The notes: generated by a model from the sequence alone, not told the origin. A stretch of 64,000 nt of DNA from DAIDKA01 sp036489445 (GCA_036489445.1 DASXFV010000056.1:1-64000); one strand, 5' to 3'. Counted from the first letter of the stretch, positions 25,826 to 36,263 are shown. Numbers and translations are program-made.

Positions 25826-26161
25826 ATGGCCCCAGCGCCCGAAATTCCGGAAATCAGCCCCGCCGCGCTCAAAGCGCAGCTGGATTCCCCCCAACCACCC
25901 CTGGTCCTGGACGTCCGCGAGAAGTGGGAACTGGACGCGGCCCGGCTGGCCGGCACGCTCGACATTCCTATGCCGGAAATCCCGCAACGGCTCGCCGAAC
26001 TGCCCCGCGACCGCGACATCGTGGTCATGTGCCACGGCGGCACCCGCAGCATGAAGGTGGCCCGCTTCCTGGCGCAGAACGGCTTCACCAAGGTCGCCAG
26101 TCTCGAGGGCGGCATTCAAGCCTGGGCGGACGACGTCGACCCCAGCGTCGGCACGTACTGA
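25826..26161 (+). CDS. Rhodanese-like domain protein
   Basis: A 111-residue single-domain rhodanese. The active-site loop is CHGGTRS with the catalytic Cys, preceded by the conserved LVLDVREKWEL and followed by LEGGIQAWADDVDP. Such proteins carry persulfide sulfur or act in detoxification; the acceptor is unknown. ATG 25826 was chosen because it lies 10 bases past the pcm stop and matches the domain start; the frame extends upstream into pcm. Gene order pcm-rhodanese-tolC is conserved in related gammaproteobacteria. Confidence 0.9.
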   Translation: MAPAPEIPEISPAALKAQLDSPQPPLVLDVREKWELDAARLAGTLDIPMPEIPQRLAELPRDRDIVVMCHGGTRSMKVARFLAQNGFTKVASLEGGIQAWADDVDPSVGTY

Positions 26162-26219
26162 ACCTTTCAGGGCAGTCAGCAATCTGAAAAACTGGGCCGC
26201 ACCGCTAGAGCTGCGCGGC

Positions 26220-26248
26220 TTCTCAACTGGCTCGGCGCCTGATATAGT
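26220..26248 (+). promoter_or_regulatory. Sigma-70 promoter for tolC
   Basis: TTCTCA (26220-26225), 17 bases, then TATAGT (26243-26248) preceded by TGA, giving an extended -10 element. The -10 matches the consensus at five of six positions and the -35 at four of six. The predicted start of transcription is near 26255, about 45 bases before the tolC ATG. Confidence 0.6.
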
Positions 26249-26266
26249 GAAGTACAACACCAATAA

Positions 26267-26287
26267 TTTCAGCGTAATACGCTGAAA
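26267..26287. promoter_or_regulatory. Perfect palindrome between the tolC promoter and start codon
   Basis: Left arm TTTCAGCGT, centre AAT, right arm ACGCTGAAA: nine perfectly matched base pairs. It begins about 12 bases downstream of the predicted transcription start and ends 12 bases before the ATG, just ahead of the ribosome site AAAAGGGA. It could be a repressor operator or an RNA hairpin that controls ribosome access. Confidence 0.6.
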
Positions 26288-26299
26288 CAAAAGGGATAT

Positions 26300-27712
26300 A
26301 TGAAGCTCGCAATCGTCGCTGCTGGGGTCTCGCTGGCCCTCGTGGGCGCGGCGCACGCCCGGGACCTGGTGCAGGTCTACGACGATGCCGTGCAGTTTGA
26401 TCCGCAGATCCATGCGGCGGACGCGACCCGGATGGCCGCCCGCGAGGCCTCCCCCCAGGCCCTGGCGGCGCTGCTGCCGCAGGTCAGTGGCAATTTTCAG
26501 ATCTCGAGAGCCAGCTCGGACCAGAGTACGGTGGAGCCCTATCCCGGCCCCAACGGCACCGAACAGGCGCTGCCCTACGACATCTCCGGCTACACAGACG
26601 AACGGCAATACAACCTGCAATTGCAACAGAGTGTGTTCTCCTGGGCGAACTGGAAGTCCCTGGGCCGCGCCCACAAACAGGTTGCGCAGGCCGAAGCGGA
26701 CTACAAGGCGGCGCAGGAGAGTCTCATCCAACGCGTGGCCACGGCATACTTCAACGTGCTGGCGGCCCAGGATGTCGTGGATGCCGACCAGGCCGCCCTG
26801 ACGGCGGTCACCCAGCAGCTCGAGCAGGCCAACAAGCGCTACGATGTGGGCCTGATCCCGATCACGGATGTCAAGGAAGCTCAGGCTTCCCACGATCAGG
26901 ATGCCGCCGCCGTGATCGATGCCAAGCGGCAGCTGGCGAGCATGCAGCAGGCCCTGCGCGAGATCACCGATCAGGACTACCCGGCGCTCGCCAAACCCGG
27001 CGAGGAGATGGCCCTGAACCCGCCCAAGCCGGCAGACCCCGAGCACTGGGTGCAGGTCAGCATGGATCAGAACCTGGCGCTGATCTCCAGCCGCCTGGCG
27101 GCGGATGTGGCGCGTGATGCGGTGGAAATCAGCCGCTCCGGCCATCTGCCCACCGTGGCGATCACCGCCAGCCGCGGCGTACAGAACGAAACCCTGAACG
27201 ATGTTTTCGCCATCGGCGGACCGCCGGTCAGCCTGCGCTTCCCCCAATCGGGAAGCCAAAACGAGATCCAGCTCCAGGTCACCGTGCCCCTCTTCAGTGG
27301 TGGGGGCATCCAGTCCCAGGTCCGCCAGGCCCAGTACCAATGGATTGCCGCCAAGGATCAAATGCAGCTGGTCTCGCGTCAGACTGAACACCTGGCGCGC
27401 GACTCCTATAACGGTCTCATCAGCAAGATCGCGCAGGTGAATGCGCTGCGCCAGGGCCTGGAGTCCGCACAGGTGGCGCTGCAGGCGACCGAGGCCGGCT
27501 ATGACGTAGGGACGCGGACCGCGGTCGAAGTCCTGCAGGGGCGCCAGAGTCTGGTTCAGGCCCAGACCAGCTATGCGCAGTCGCGTTACGATTACATGAA
27601 CGATGTCATCGCACTGCAGCTGGCGGCGGGAACGCTGGATCGGGCCACCCTGGTCGAGCTGAACAAATCACTGACCGCGACCATGGGCGCCGCGCCGCCC
27701 GCCCAACCCTAG
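26300..27712 (+). CDS. tolC: TolC family outer membrane protein
   Basis: A 470-residue outer membrane channel for type I secretion and tripartite drug efflux. A signal peptide ends at AAHA-RD (about residue 21). The mature protein has the two internal OEP repeats: the first half begins DLVQVYDDAVQFDPQIHAADATRMAARE and the second DRAVEISRSGHLPTVAITASRG. Long helical stretches are followed by VPLFSGGGIQSQVRQA, the usual start of the second barrel strand. It sits between rhodanese and convergent waaA. The upstream promoter and palindrome point to its own regulation. Confidence 0.93.
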   Translation: MKLAIVAAGVSLALVGAAHARDLVQVYDDAVQFDPQIHAADATRMAAREASPQALAALLPQVSGNFQISRASSDQSTVEPYPGPNGTEQALPYDISGYTDERQYNLQLQQSVFSWANWKSLGRAHKQVAQAEADYKAAQESLIQRVATAYFNVLAAQDVVDADQAALTAVTQQLEQANKRYDVGLIPITDVKEAQASHDQDAAAVIDAKRQLASMQQALREITDQDYPALAKPGEEMALNPPKPADPEHWVQVSMDQNLALISSRLAADVARDAVEISRSGHLPTVAITASRGVQNETLNDVFAIGGPPVSLRFPQSGSQNEIQLQVTVPLFSGGGIQSQVRQAQYQWIAAKDQMQLVSRQTEHLARDSYNGLISKIAQVNALRQGLESAQVALQATEAGYDVGTRTAVEVLQGRQSLVQAQTSYAQSRYDYMNDVIALQLAAGTLDRATLVELNKSLTATMGAAPPAQP

Positions 27713-27735
27713 GCGGCCGACCGCTCGGGTTGGGC
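27701..27735. terminator. Bidirectional hairpin between convergent tolC and waaA
   Basis: GCCCAACCC (27701-27709) pairs with GGGTTGGGC (27727-27735); inside the loop GCGG/CCGC (27713-27716 with 27721-27724) forms a second stem. The structure overlaps the tolC stop codon and ends right at the waaA stop, with no U-run, so termination efficiency is uncertain. Confidence 0.5.
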
Positions 27736-28998
27736 TCAGGCTGCCGGATCGAGCAGCGGCGTCAGCAGCGCCATCACCCGCGCGCACGCTCCACGACCTT
27801 CTGCCACGACCTGCAGCGCGTGGGCGCCCATGCGCGCTCGCGCACTCGCATCTGCCAGCAGTCCCGACACCGCCCGTCCCAGTTCCGCGGCGTCCCGCAC
27901 CACGCGCACGCCATCGTTTGCCAGCAGGGCCGCCAGGATTTCGCGCCCATTGGCGTGATGTGGTCCGGTGAGCACCGGACGGGACAGCGCAGCGGGCTCA
28001 AGCAGGTTGTGACCCCCGGCCGCCACCAGACTGCCCCCGACAAAGGCCACGTCGCAGGCGGCGTAGCAGTCCAGCAACGCGCCCATCGTATCCATCAATA
28101 GCACCTGGGTGCGGCCGAGCACGGCTTGTGCGCGCGACGCCTGCGCGAAGGCGACCTGCTCGCGCTGCAGCCACTCGGCGACTGCTGCAAAGCGGCGCGG
28201 ATGTCGCGGCACCAGCACCAGCAATGCCGAGGGGTGCGCCTGGCACGCCGCGCGATGGGCTTGCAGCACCTGCTGCTCCTCGAATTCATGGGTGCTCCCG
28301 GCCACCCAGACAGGCCGGTCCGGGGCGAGACTGGTGCGCAGGCGCGCCCCGCTGGCCAACACCGCTTGCGGCACGGTGAAGTCGGCCTTGAGATTGCCCG
28401 TAATGTGGATGTGCGTCGCCGGCACACCGAGATCCCGGAAGCGCTGCCCGTCGGCGGGCGTCTGCGCGGCCACCTGCGCAACGGTTGCCAGCAGTTCACG
28501 CAATGGCCTGCCCAATCGTTGATAACGCCCGACCGAACGCTCCGACAGACGGGCACTGACGAACGTCAGGGGCACCTGTGCGGCAGCGCAGGCGCGAATC
28601 AGATTCGGCCAGATTTCCGTTTCCAGCACGATGGCGAGGCGCGGCCGCACGCGCTGCATGAAGCGGCGCATCGAGCCGGGCAGATCCAAGGGCACATAGC
28701 GCACGGCGATGGCCTGCGATTCAAACAACGCCCGCGCCCGCAGCAGCCCCGCGACCGTCGTCGCCGTGACCAGCAAGGGCAGTTGCGGATCCCGTTGCCG
28801 CAGGGCCGCCACCAGGATCGCCGCTGCCTGTACTTCCCCTGCCGAGGACGCATGCAACCACACGGGCGCCGGGAGCGATGCGCCCAGGCCGAAGCGCTGC
28901 GGTAGTCCGCGCCAGATGCCGCGCTCGCCGCGGCCGCGCCACAACAGGGCCGCCAGATAGAACGGAGCGAGCAGATAGGCGATGAGTCTTAAGAGCAC
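27736..28998 (-). CDS. waaA: 3-deoxy-D-manno-octulosonic acid transferase
   Basis: Transfers Kdo from CMP-Kdo to lipid IVA at the inner face of the inner membrane, the first LPS core step. The 420 residues begin with a membrane-anchor helix (MLLRLIAYLLAPFYLAALLW), followed by WLHASSAGEVQAA, the LETEIWPNLI motif and the C-terminal FVGGSLVAAGGHNLLEPAAL donor-binding segment. The next gene upstream on the same strand is a Kdo kinase, the arrangement in bacteria with a single phosphorylated Kdo, so this enzyme may add only one Kdo. That point is inference. Confidence 0.95.
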   Translation of the reverse strand: MLLRLIAYLLAPFYLAALLWRGRGERGIWRGLPQRFGLGASLPAPVWLHASSAGEVQAAAILVAALRQRDPQLPLLVTATTVAGLLRARALFESQAIAVRYVPLDLPGSMRRFMQRVRPRLAIVLETEIWPNLIRACAAAQVPLTFVSARLSERSVGRYQRLGRPLRELLATVAQVAAQTPADGQRFRDLGVPATHIHITGNLKADFTVPQAVLASGARLRTSLAPDRPVWVAGSTHEFEEQQVLQAHRAACQAHPSALLVLVPRHPRRFAAVAEWLQREQVAFAQASRAQAVLGRTQVLLMDTMGALLDCYAACDVAFVGGSLVAAGGHNLLEPAALSRPVLTGPHHANGREILAALLANDGVRVVRDAAELGRAVSGLLADASARARMGAHALQVVAEGRGACARVMALLTPLLDPAA

Positions 28999-29012
28999 GA
29001 AATTCGCGGCGG

Positions 29013-29804
29013 CTACCCGGTGGGCAGCACTGAGGGCGCCGGGGTCCGGCGCGGTTCGCCCGCAGCGGCGGGCCCGGCTTGCGCAGCGGGCAACTGCTGA
29101 TACCCGTCCAGCAAACCGTGCCAGTCGTCTTCGGTAAACCGCTCAGGAGGCATCCCCCAGGTGATCTTCTCCAAGGAGCGGCGCAGGCGCACCAGGTTGG
29201 CGTCCTTCCAGAAACCCGGCTTGCGCAGACTGCCGCGGTCAAAATCGATCAGGTACACCCGATCCACGGGAGCTTCGATCGACTCGACGTATTGACCCAG
29301 CAGAATGTTGTGCGCATTCAGGTCGGCGTGACAGACCCCCAGCGCGTGGAACCGCCGCAGACAGCGTCCGATGGCAATCCAGGTCAGTAGTGACAGCGGC
29401 GCGGCCTCCAGCGCCTGGCCCAGCGACCAGACATCCGGCAGGCGCTCGGTGATGATGTCACCGCAATAACTGAGTCCGAGTTTGCGGTAACGCGCGGCAA
29501 TGGGCGCCGGCACGGGCAGCCCCGCGCGGTGCAGGTGATACGTGAGCTGCCACTCGGCAAATGGCCGTGTGTGTTCCTCGCCCTGCCAAAAATACCGATC
29601 GCGCGACAGCCGGCTCACGAGGCCGCCACGGCGGAAATGGCGCAGCACCCAGGCGCGGTTCTGCACCGCCAGGAACCAGGCCGTGCCGCGACCATGCGCT
29701 TCCCCCACGATCTGGCCACGCCGCGCGAGCAGCACGGGATCAAAGGCTTCCGGGGACAAATTGCCGGCGCGGGAGGCGTCATATAGCATGGCGCCGCCGG
29801 CCAC
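29013..29804 (-). CDS. kdkA: 3-deoxy-D-manno-octulosonic acid kinase
   Basis: Phosphorylates the Kdo residue of LPS using ATP. About 263 residues of a protein-kinase-like fold: GEAHGRGTAWFL glycine loop, WVLRHFRRGGLVSRLSRDRYF typical of KdkA, catalytic CHADLNAHNILL and metal-binding LIDFDRG. The C-terminal 25 residues are Pro/Ala-rich and unconserved. GTG 29804 is my preferred start because it keeps the conserved GAMLYD segment and leaves 54 bases to the divergent heptosyltransferase; GTG 29849 and ATG 29789 are alternatives. Reading further upstream goes antisense through the heptosyltransferase and is not supported. Its stop lies 14 bases before the waaA start. Confidence 0.88.
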   Translation of the reverse strand: MAGGAMLYDASRAGNLSPEAFDPVLLARRGQIVGEAHGRGTAWFLAVQNRAWVLRHFRRGGLVSRLSRDRYFWQGEEHTRPFAEWQLTYHLHRAGLPVPAPIAARYRKLGLSYCGDIITERLPDVWSLGQALEAAPLSLLTWIAIGRCLRRFHALGVCHADLNAHNILLGQYVESIEAPVDRVYLIDFDRGSLRKPGFWKDANLVRLRRSLEKITWGMPPERFTEDDWHGLLDGYQQLPAAQAGPAAAGEPRRTPAPSVLPTG

Positions 29805-29858
29805 CACCTTGCGCCGGACCTCGGATCCCAGCGGCCACTTTCCAGTCACACGCGCTCC

Positions 29859-30902
29859 ATGCCGAGTCTGATCTCGACACCGCAGAACATCTGCATACTG
29901 AGACTCTCGGCCATTGGTGATACCTGCCATGTCGTGCCCGTGCTGCGCACCCTGCAGCAGGCTTGGCCGCACGCCCGCTTCACCTGGGTGATCGGGTCGC
30001 TGGAGGCCAGGCTGATGGGCAATCTGTCCGGGGTGGAGTTTATCACCGTCGACAAGCGCGCCGGCCGCCAGGCCCTCGTCCGCGCGCTCAGCGCACGCCA
30101 GTTCGATGTGCTGCTGCACATGCAGCTGGCGCTGCGGGCCAGCCTCATCGCCCGCCAGATTCGAGCCACCGTCAAACTCGGTTTTGACCGGCCGCGCGCC
30201 CGGGAACTGCAGTGGATGTTCACCAACCGGCGCATCGCCGCGCACAGTCGCGAACACGTCATGGACAGTTTCTTTGGCTTTGCTGCCGCCCTGGGCGTGC
30301 ACGAGCGCGTGCTGCGCTGGGACCTGCCGATTCCGGAAGACGCGGCCGAGACCGCCACGAAGCTGATCCCGGAGGGCATCCGCACCCTCATCATCAGCCC
30401 CTGTTCCAGCCACGCCCTGCGCAATTGGAGCGCGGAACGCTACGCCGCGCTGGCTGATTATGCGAGCCAGGTGCACGGCCTGCAGGTGCTGCTCTGCGGC
30501 GGTCCCAGCAGCCTCGAGCGGGAGATGGGAGCGGCCATCCTGCGCCACGCCCGCGGGCCCATCAGCAACCGCATCGGCGCGGACACTCTGCCGCAGTTGC
30601 TGGCGCTGCTGTCGCGGGCGAGCGTCCTGCTGAGTCCGGATTCCGGGCCGGTGCACATGGCCACCACGGTGGGCACTCCCGTCATCGGTCTGTACGCCGC
30701 CACCAATCCGGCCCGAACCGGCCCATATTTCTCCCGCAACTGGTGCGTGGATGCCTATGGCCAAGCGGCCCAGCGCTTTCTGGGGCGCAGCGCCGAGCAG
30801 CTTGCCTGGACCACGAAGATCGAGGTTCCGGGCGTCATGGATCTGATCGAAGTTTCGCAGGTCACCGCGAAACTCGATGCCTTGCTAGGATCGCGGTCAT
30901 GA
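29859..30902 (+). CDS. Glycosyltransferase family 9 (heptosyltransferase I-like)
   Basis: A 347-residue heptosyltransferase-type enzyme that would add heptose to Kdo from ADP-heptose. N-terminal ICILRLSAIGDTCHVVPVLRTLQ is the family 9 signature; the C-terminal domain has LLCGGPSSLE and the acceptor/donor loop SPDSGPVHMATTVGTPVIGLYAATNPARTGP. It resembles WaaC-type enzymes, but whether it makes the first or a later heptose linkage is not decided. ATGA overlap with the following DUF6165 gene suggests coupled translation. Confidence 0.87.
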   Translation: MPSLISTPQNICILRLSAIGDTCHVVPVLRTLQQAWPHARFTWVIGSLEARLMGNLSGVEFITVDKRAGRQALVRALSARQFDVLLHMQLALRASLIARQIRATVKLGFDRPRARELQWMFTNRRIAAHSREHVMDSFFGFAAALGVHERVLRWDLPIPEDAAETATKLIPEGIRTLIISPCSSHALRNWSAERYAALADYASQVHGLQVLLCGGPSSLEREMGAAILRHARGPISNRIGADTLPQLLALLSRASVLLSPDSGPVHMATTVGTPVIGLYAATNPARTGPYFSRNWCVDAYGQAAQRFLGRSAEQLAWTTKIEVPGVMDLIEVSQVTAKLDALLGSRS

Positions 30903-31291
30903 CAGATCTGCACGTCCCCATCTCCCCCGGCGAGTTGCTCGACAAGATCACCATCCTCAGGATCAAAAGCCTGCGCATCCACGATGCAGCGAAGCTGGCC
31001 AATGTGCGGCTGGAGCTCGACCTGCTGCTGAAAACCTGGGCCAGCCTGGGCGCCGCCACGCGCCATGTGGCCGCTGACGAGCAGGCGCTGCAGGCCGTGA
31101 ACGAGCAGCTGTGGGAGATCGAGGACCGGATCCGCGACAAGGAGGCGGCCCGCAGCTTCGATCAGGACTTCATCGAGCTGGCGCGAGCGGTGTATCGCCA
31201 CAACGACGAGCGCGCCGCGATCAAGAAGCGCATCAACCTCGCGCTGGGATCGCGCATCGTCGAGGAGAAGTCCTACCAGCCTTACGCCTGA
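30899..31291 (+). CDS. DUF6165 family protein
   Basis: A 130-residue helical protein starting VPISPGELLDKITILRIKSLRIHDAAKLANVRLEL, the hallmark of DUF6165, and ending in a basic helix (ERAAIKKRINLALGS). No catalytic motif is evident; members often sit next to LPS or capsule glycosyltransferases, as here, and may be accessory or regulatory. ATG 30899 overlaps the stop of the heptosyltransferase by four bases (ATGA). The frame continues upstream within that gene and is not real there. Confidence 0.87.
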   Translation: MTDLHVPISPGELLDKITILRIKSLRIHDAAKLANVRLELDLLLKTWASLGAATRHVAADEQALQAVNEQLWEIEDRIRDKEAARSFDQDFIELARAVYRHNDERAAIKKRINLALGSRIVEEKSYQPYA

Positions 31292-31301
31292 AGGCAAGCA
31301 C

Positions 31302-31318
31302 CGCTCAACCCTTGAGCG
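31302..31318. terminator. Short hairpin at convergent gene ends
   Basis: CGCTCAA, loop CCC, TTGAGCG: a perfect 7-bp stem that spans the stop codon of the zinc-finger gene and starts 10 bases after the DUF6165 stop. No U-run follows on either strand, so it is a weak candidate terminator. Confidence 0.35.
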
Positions 31319-31502
31319 TGTACTCCGCGCCACAGTAGGGACACTTGGCCCAACCCGTGGCTTCGATCGGCAGGTAGACCCGCGGGTGCGAATTCCACAG
31401 GTACATCTCGGGCATGGGACAGGCAAGCGGCAGATCCTCCGAGGAAACCTCGTACTGGTTCTGCGCGTTGGGCTGGATCAAAGCTTTGGTCGTGGCAGGC
31501 AT
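31305..31502 (-). CDS. Small zinc-finger protein (CHCC type, NDUFS6-like)
   Basis: 65 residues with the pattern LACPMPEMYLWNSHPRVYLPIEATGWAKCPYCGAEY: Cys, His and a final CPYC fit the zf-CHCC family, related to the NDUFS6 accessory subunit of respiratory complex I. In bacteria such proteins are free-standing and their role is not established. It lies between the DUF6165 gene (convergent) and glnE (same strand, 32 bases upstream). Confidence 0.85.
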   Translation of the reverse strand: MPATTKALIQPNAQNQYEVSSEDLPLACPMPEMYLWNSHPRVYLPIEATGWAKCPYCGAEYTLKG

Positions 31503-31534
31503 GGCGTGGTGATTATACGCGAAGCGCCGCGACT

Positions 31535-34363
31535 TCAGTCCACCATGGCGGACTGCCAGATCGCGGTCACTGCGGCGCGCTCGGTTGCAAACTGTTCCGC
31601 CGGCACCACGTTCGCGCCCCCTTCCAGCGACTGGCGATGAGTACGCGCCCGGTAGCTGCGATACGCCGCGGTCAGGATGTCCACGGTGGCCTGCGGCACC
31701 AGGTCCGCGGATGCCACCGACTCCAGCTGGCGGATGGTGTCCGAGAAGGTGATCAAAGGGGGGTAGCGCAGCGCCCAGGCCAGCGCCCAGTACTGCGCCA
31801 GGAATTCGATATCGGCCACGCCGCCCGCATCCTGCTTGATATCGAACTGATCCGGACCACTGCGTGACAATTCGCGCCGCATGCGCTCGCGCATCCCCCG
31901 CACCTGCGCCCGCAGCCCCTCGCGTTTGACATGCTGGCGCAGCACCTCGATGCGCACGGCCTCGAAGCGCGCGCGCAGACCCAGGTCACCGGCCACAGCC
32001 CGCGCATGCAGCAACGCCTGGTGTTCCCAGGTCCACGCCTCCTCTTGCTGATATTCGGCGAATGCGGCAATGCTGGTCACCAGCAGGCCGCCCTTGCCAC
32101 TGGGGCGCAGCCGCACGTCCACTTCATAGAGCCTGCCCGCCGCCGAGTGCATGGTCAGCAGATGCATGATGCGTTGGGCCAGCCGCAGGAAGAACACCTG
32201 GTTGTCAATGGCACCGGCACCATCCCGTGCACCCTCGGTCTCCTGGCGCTCACCTGCAGAATCGTGCAGGAAGACCAGATCCAGGTCGGAGCCGTAACCG
32301 AGTTCGCGGCCACCGAGCTTGCCGTAGCCCGCCACACAGACAGCGACGCGACGCCGCTGCGGCCCCTCGCCGCACATCGGCACACCCCAGCGGGCGCAGA
32401 TCTGCTGCATCGACAGGTCCACTGCCCGCTCGATGATCAGCTCCGCGATATCCGTGAGCTGATCGCTGACCCGCATCAGCGGCAGGCGCCCGGAAAGATC
32501 CGCCACGGCGACGCGGAACACCGCGGCCTGCTGAAAGTGCCGTAAGGCCTCCACCTGCCGTTCCGGATCCTCCTCCTGCAGCGGGTCCACTTCCAGGTCC
32601 AGTTCCTGCGTGAGCTCCGCGCGACCGGGCAGAGCCTCGAACAGCCGTGCATCCAGCAGTTCATCCAGCAGCAGCGGGCTGGCCGCGATCTGGCGCACCA
32701 GGAAGTCCCCGTAACCGCAGATTTCAACCAGTCGCGCCCGCGCGTCCGCGCGCTCGTTCAACAAGGCGTAATACGCGGAGCGCGTGCCGATGGCTTCAAT
32801 GATCTTCAGCACCCGCAGCAGGGTCGCGTCAGGCTCGGGTCTGCCGGCGATGAGCGTCAACATCTGGGGCAGCAGCGCCTGCAGCCGCCGGCGGCCCGGC
32901 GCATCCAACCGACGCACGAATCCGGCCTCACGCAGCCCTGACAGCTGCTGCGCGGCCGGCAACGGATCACCCGACCAGCCCAGCCGCAGCAGCGACGCGG
33001 CGAGCACGCCGTCATCGGCCGTCTCGTCAGCCGGCTCAAGGTCCACCGCGATGCCGCCCGCGGCATCCGGGGCCGCTGCGCCAAATACCACGGCATGAAA
33101 ATGCCGACTGACCTGAGCGCGATGCGCATCCAGATCGGCCAGCAGGGTGTTCCAGTCAGGAAGCTGCATGGCCTGCGCGAGAGCGGCCTGCGCCGCAGCC
33201 GTCACCGGCAGGACATGCGTTTGCTCATCGGCACGTTCCTGCAGCCGATTTTCGATCCGGCGCAGGAACTCGTAGGCCGCCCGCAGTTCGGTCGCCGCGC
33301 CCGGGGGTAGCAGCCGGGCGCGATCGAGCAGTGGCAACACCTGCAGCAACGAGGGCGTACGCAGCCAGGGCTCGCGGCCGCCACGGATCAGCTGCAGCGA
33401 TTGCGCCAGGAACTCGATCTCGCGGATCCCACCGGGACCGAGCTTGACGTTGCCCGCCATGTCGCGCCGTTTCATCTCGCGCTCGATCATCTGCTTCATT
33501 TCGCGCAGGCTTTCAAACACCCCATAGTCCAGGTACCGACGATAGACGAAGGGCCGCACGGCGCTGTCATAGATGCGGGCGTACTCGGTGCGACCGGTGA
33601 TGGGCCGCGCCTTCACCCAGGCATAGCGCTCCCAGTCGCGACCCTGCCCCTGCAGGTAATCCTCGAAGGCGCTGAAACTGGCCACCAATGCGCCACTGTC
33701 ACCAAAGGGACGCAGGCGCATATCCACCCGGAACAGGAAACCCTCAGGCGTGCGCGCCTCCAGCAGGCGGATCAGCAGCTGCCCCAGACGCGTGAAGAAA
33801 TCCTCGTTGGCGAGCGTCCGTGCGCCGTCCGTGTCGCCGTGCTCGGGAAACAGCAACACCAGGTCGATGTCCGAGGAGAAATTCAGTTCCTGCCCACCGA
33901 GCTTGCCCATGCCCACGACAACGAGTTCCTGAGGGACGCCCGCTGCCGAGCGCGGTACGCCGTGGCGCTGCGTCAGGATGCGGCTGGCGTGCAGGTGTGC
34001 CTGGTGGATGGCGCTGTCCGCAAACGCGGACTGCTCGAGCAGGGTCTGGGTGATGGTGGCGAACCCGGCCAGGTCGCGCCAGGCGAGGCGTACCATCTCA
34101 CGCGTGCGCCAGCGCCGCAGCGCCGCCATCAACCGGGCCTCGTCGGGAACCTCGCCGGCCGCCCAGGCTGGTGCGTGCGCCGCAAAAAAACCGGCCGCGT
34201 CCGCGGGCGCAGCCGCCTCCAGATCGCCGCTCTCGACCAGGGAGGCAAGCAGCGCGGGGTCGCGGTCACAAGCCTCGGCCACGAACCTGCTGGCGGCCCC
34301 CACCTGTGGCGCCGATTGCAGCACCCGCGGCGAGGCCGTCGCAGGCACGCGGATCAGCGTCAT
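31535..34363 (-). CDS. glnE: Bifunctional glutamine synthetase adenylyltransferase/deadenylase
   Basis: GlnE adds AMP to glutamine synthetase or removes it by phosphorolysis, in response to PII. The 942-residue protein has two nucleotidyltransferase domains: the N-terminal deadenylase with GQELNFSSDIDLVLLF and the C-terminal adenylylase with GRELGYGSDLDLVFLHD. GlnD-type PII-uridylyltransferase domains (GlnE-linked regulatory domains) lie after each. Length matches full GlnE. It is downstream of groEL on the same strand but behind a strong terminator, so it should have its own promoter within 34364-34410. Confidence 0.96.
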   Translation of the reverse strand: MTLIRVPATASPRVLQSAPQVGAASRFVAEACDRDPALLASLVESGDLEAAAPADAAGFFAAHAPAWAAGEVPDEARLMAALRRWRTREMVRLAWRDLAGFATITQTLLEQSAFADSAIHQAHLHASRILTQRHGVPRSAAGVPQELVVVGMGKLGGQELNFSSDIDLVLLFPEHGDTDGARTLANEDFFTRLGQLLIRLLEARTPEGFLFRVDMRLRPFGDSGALVASFSAFEDYLQGQGRDWERYAWVKARPITGRTEYARIYDSAVRPFVYRRYLDYGVFESLREMKQMIEREMKRRDMAGNVKLGPGGIREIEFLAQSLQLIRGGREPWLRTPSLLQVLPLLDRARLLPPGAATELRAAYEFLRRIENRLQERADEQTHVLPVTAAAQAALAQAMQLPDWNTLLADLDAHRAQVSRHFHAVVFGAAAPDAAGGIAVDLEPADETADDGVLAASLLRLGWSGDPLPAAQQLSGLREAGFVRRLDAPGRRRLQALLPQMLTLIAGRPEPDATLLRVLKIIEAIGTRSAYYALLNERADARARLVEICGYGDFLVRQIAASPLLLDELLDARLFEALPGRAELTQELDLEVDPLQEEDPERQVEALRHFQQAAVFRVAVADLSGRLPLMRVSDQLTDIAELIIERAVDLSMQQICARWGVPMCGEGPQRRRVAVCVAGYGKLGGRELGYGSDLDLVFLHDSAGERQETEGARDGAGAIDNQVFFLRLAQRIMHLLTMHSAAGRLYEVDVRLRPSGKGGLLVTSIAAFAEYQQEEAWTWEHQALLHARAVAGDLGLRARFEAVRIEVLRQHVKREGLRAQVRGMRERMRRELSRSGPDQFDIKQDAGGVADIEFLAQYWALAWALRYPPLITFSDTIRQLESVASADLVPQATVDILTAAYRSYRARTHRQSLEGGANVVPAEQFATERAAVTAIWQSAMVD

Positions 34364-34410
34364 TGGGGGTCAGACTCAATCATTGGAATGATCATGCGGT
34401 GCGCACACCG

Positions 34411-34438
34411 GAAAAAAAACCCCGCCGAAGCGGGGTTT
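34411..34438 (-). terminator. Intrinsic terminator of groESL
   Basis: On the minus strand AAACCCCGC, loop TTCG, GCGGGGTTT form a perfect 9-bp stem followed by a U8 tract (A-run 34412-34419 on the plus strand). This is a textbook rho-independent terminator 135 bases after the groEL stop and 48 bases before the glnE start. Confidence 0.9.
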
Positions 34439-34572
34439 GAATATTGCGCGGAAATGGGGGGTCTTGTTCCGCGTCTTTCAGGATGGGTTGCGGCTTGCGC
34501 CACGACCCTTCCATTCGATCAGCATATGGCCCGTATGTTACGGACTTCAGACACTGAATCTCATTAAGACAT

Positions 34573-36216
<1,644 letters not shown>

Positions 36217-36263
36217 GATCTTTTATCCTCGTTGGGAGGTGAGCCGGGGTAGACGCGTGCGTC

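Noticed and set aside
25006..27391. Long minus-strand frames of 369 and 528 codons opposite pcm, rhodanese and tolC
   Set aside because: They lie antisense to firmly identified genes, have no recognisable motifs, and long shadow frames are expected on the opposite strand at this GC content.
29805..30764. Upstream extension of the Kdo kinase frame
   Set aside because: It runs antisense through the heptosyltransferase, and only the part from about 29804 down shows KdkA conservation.
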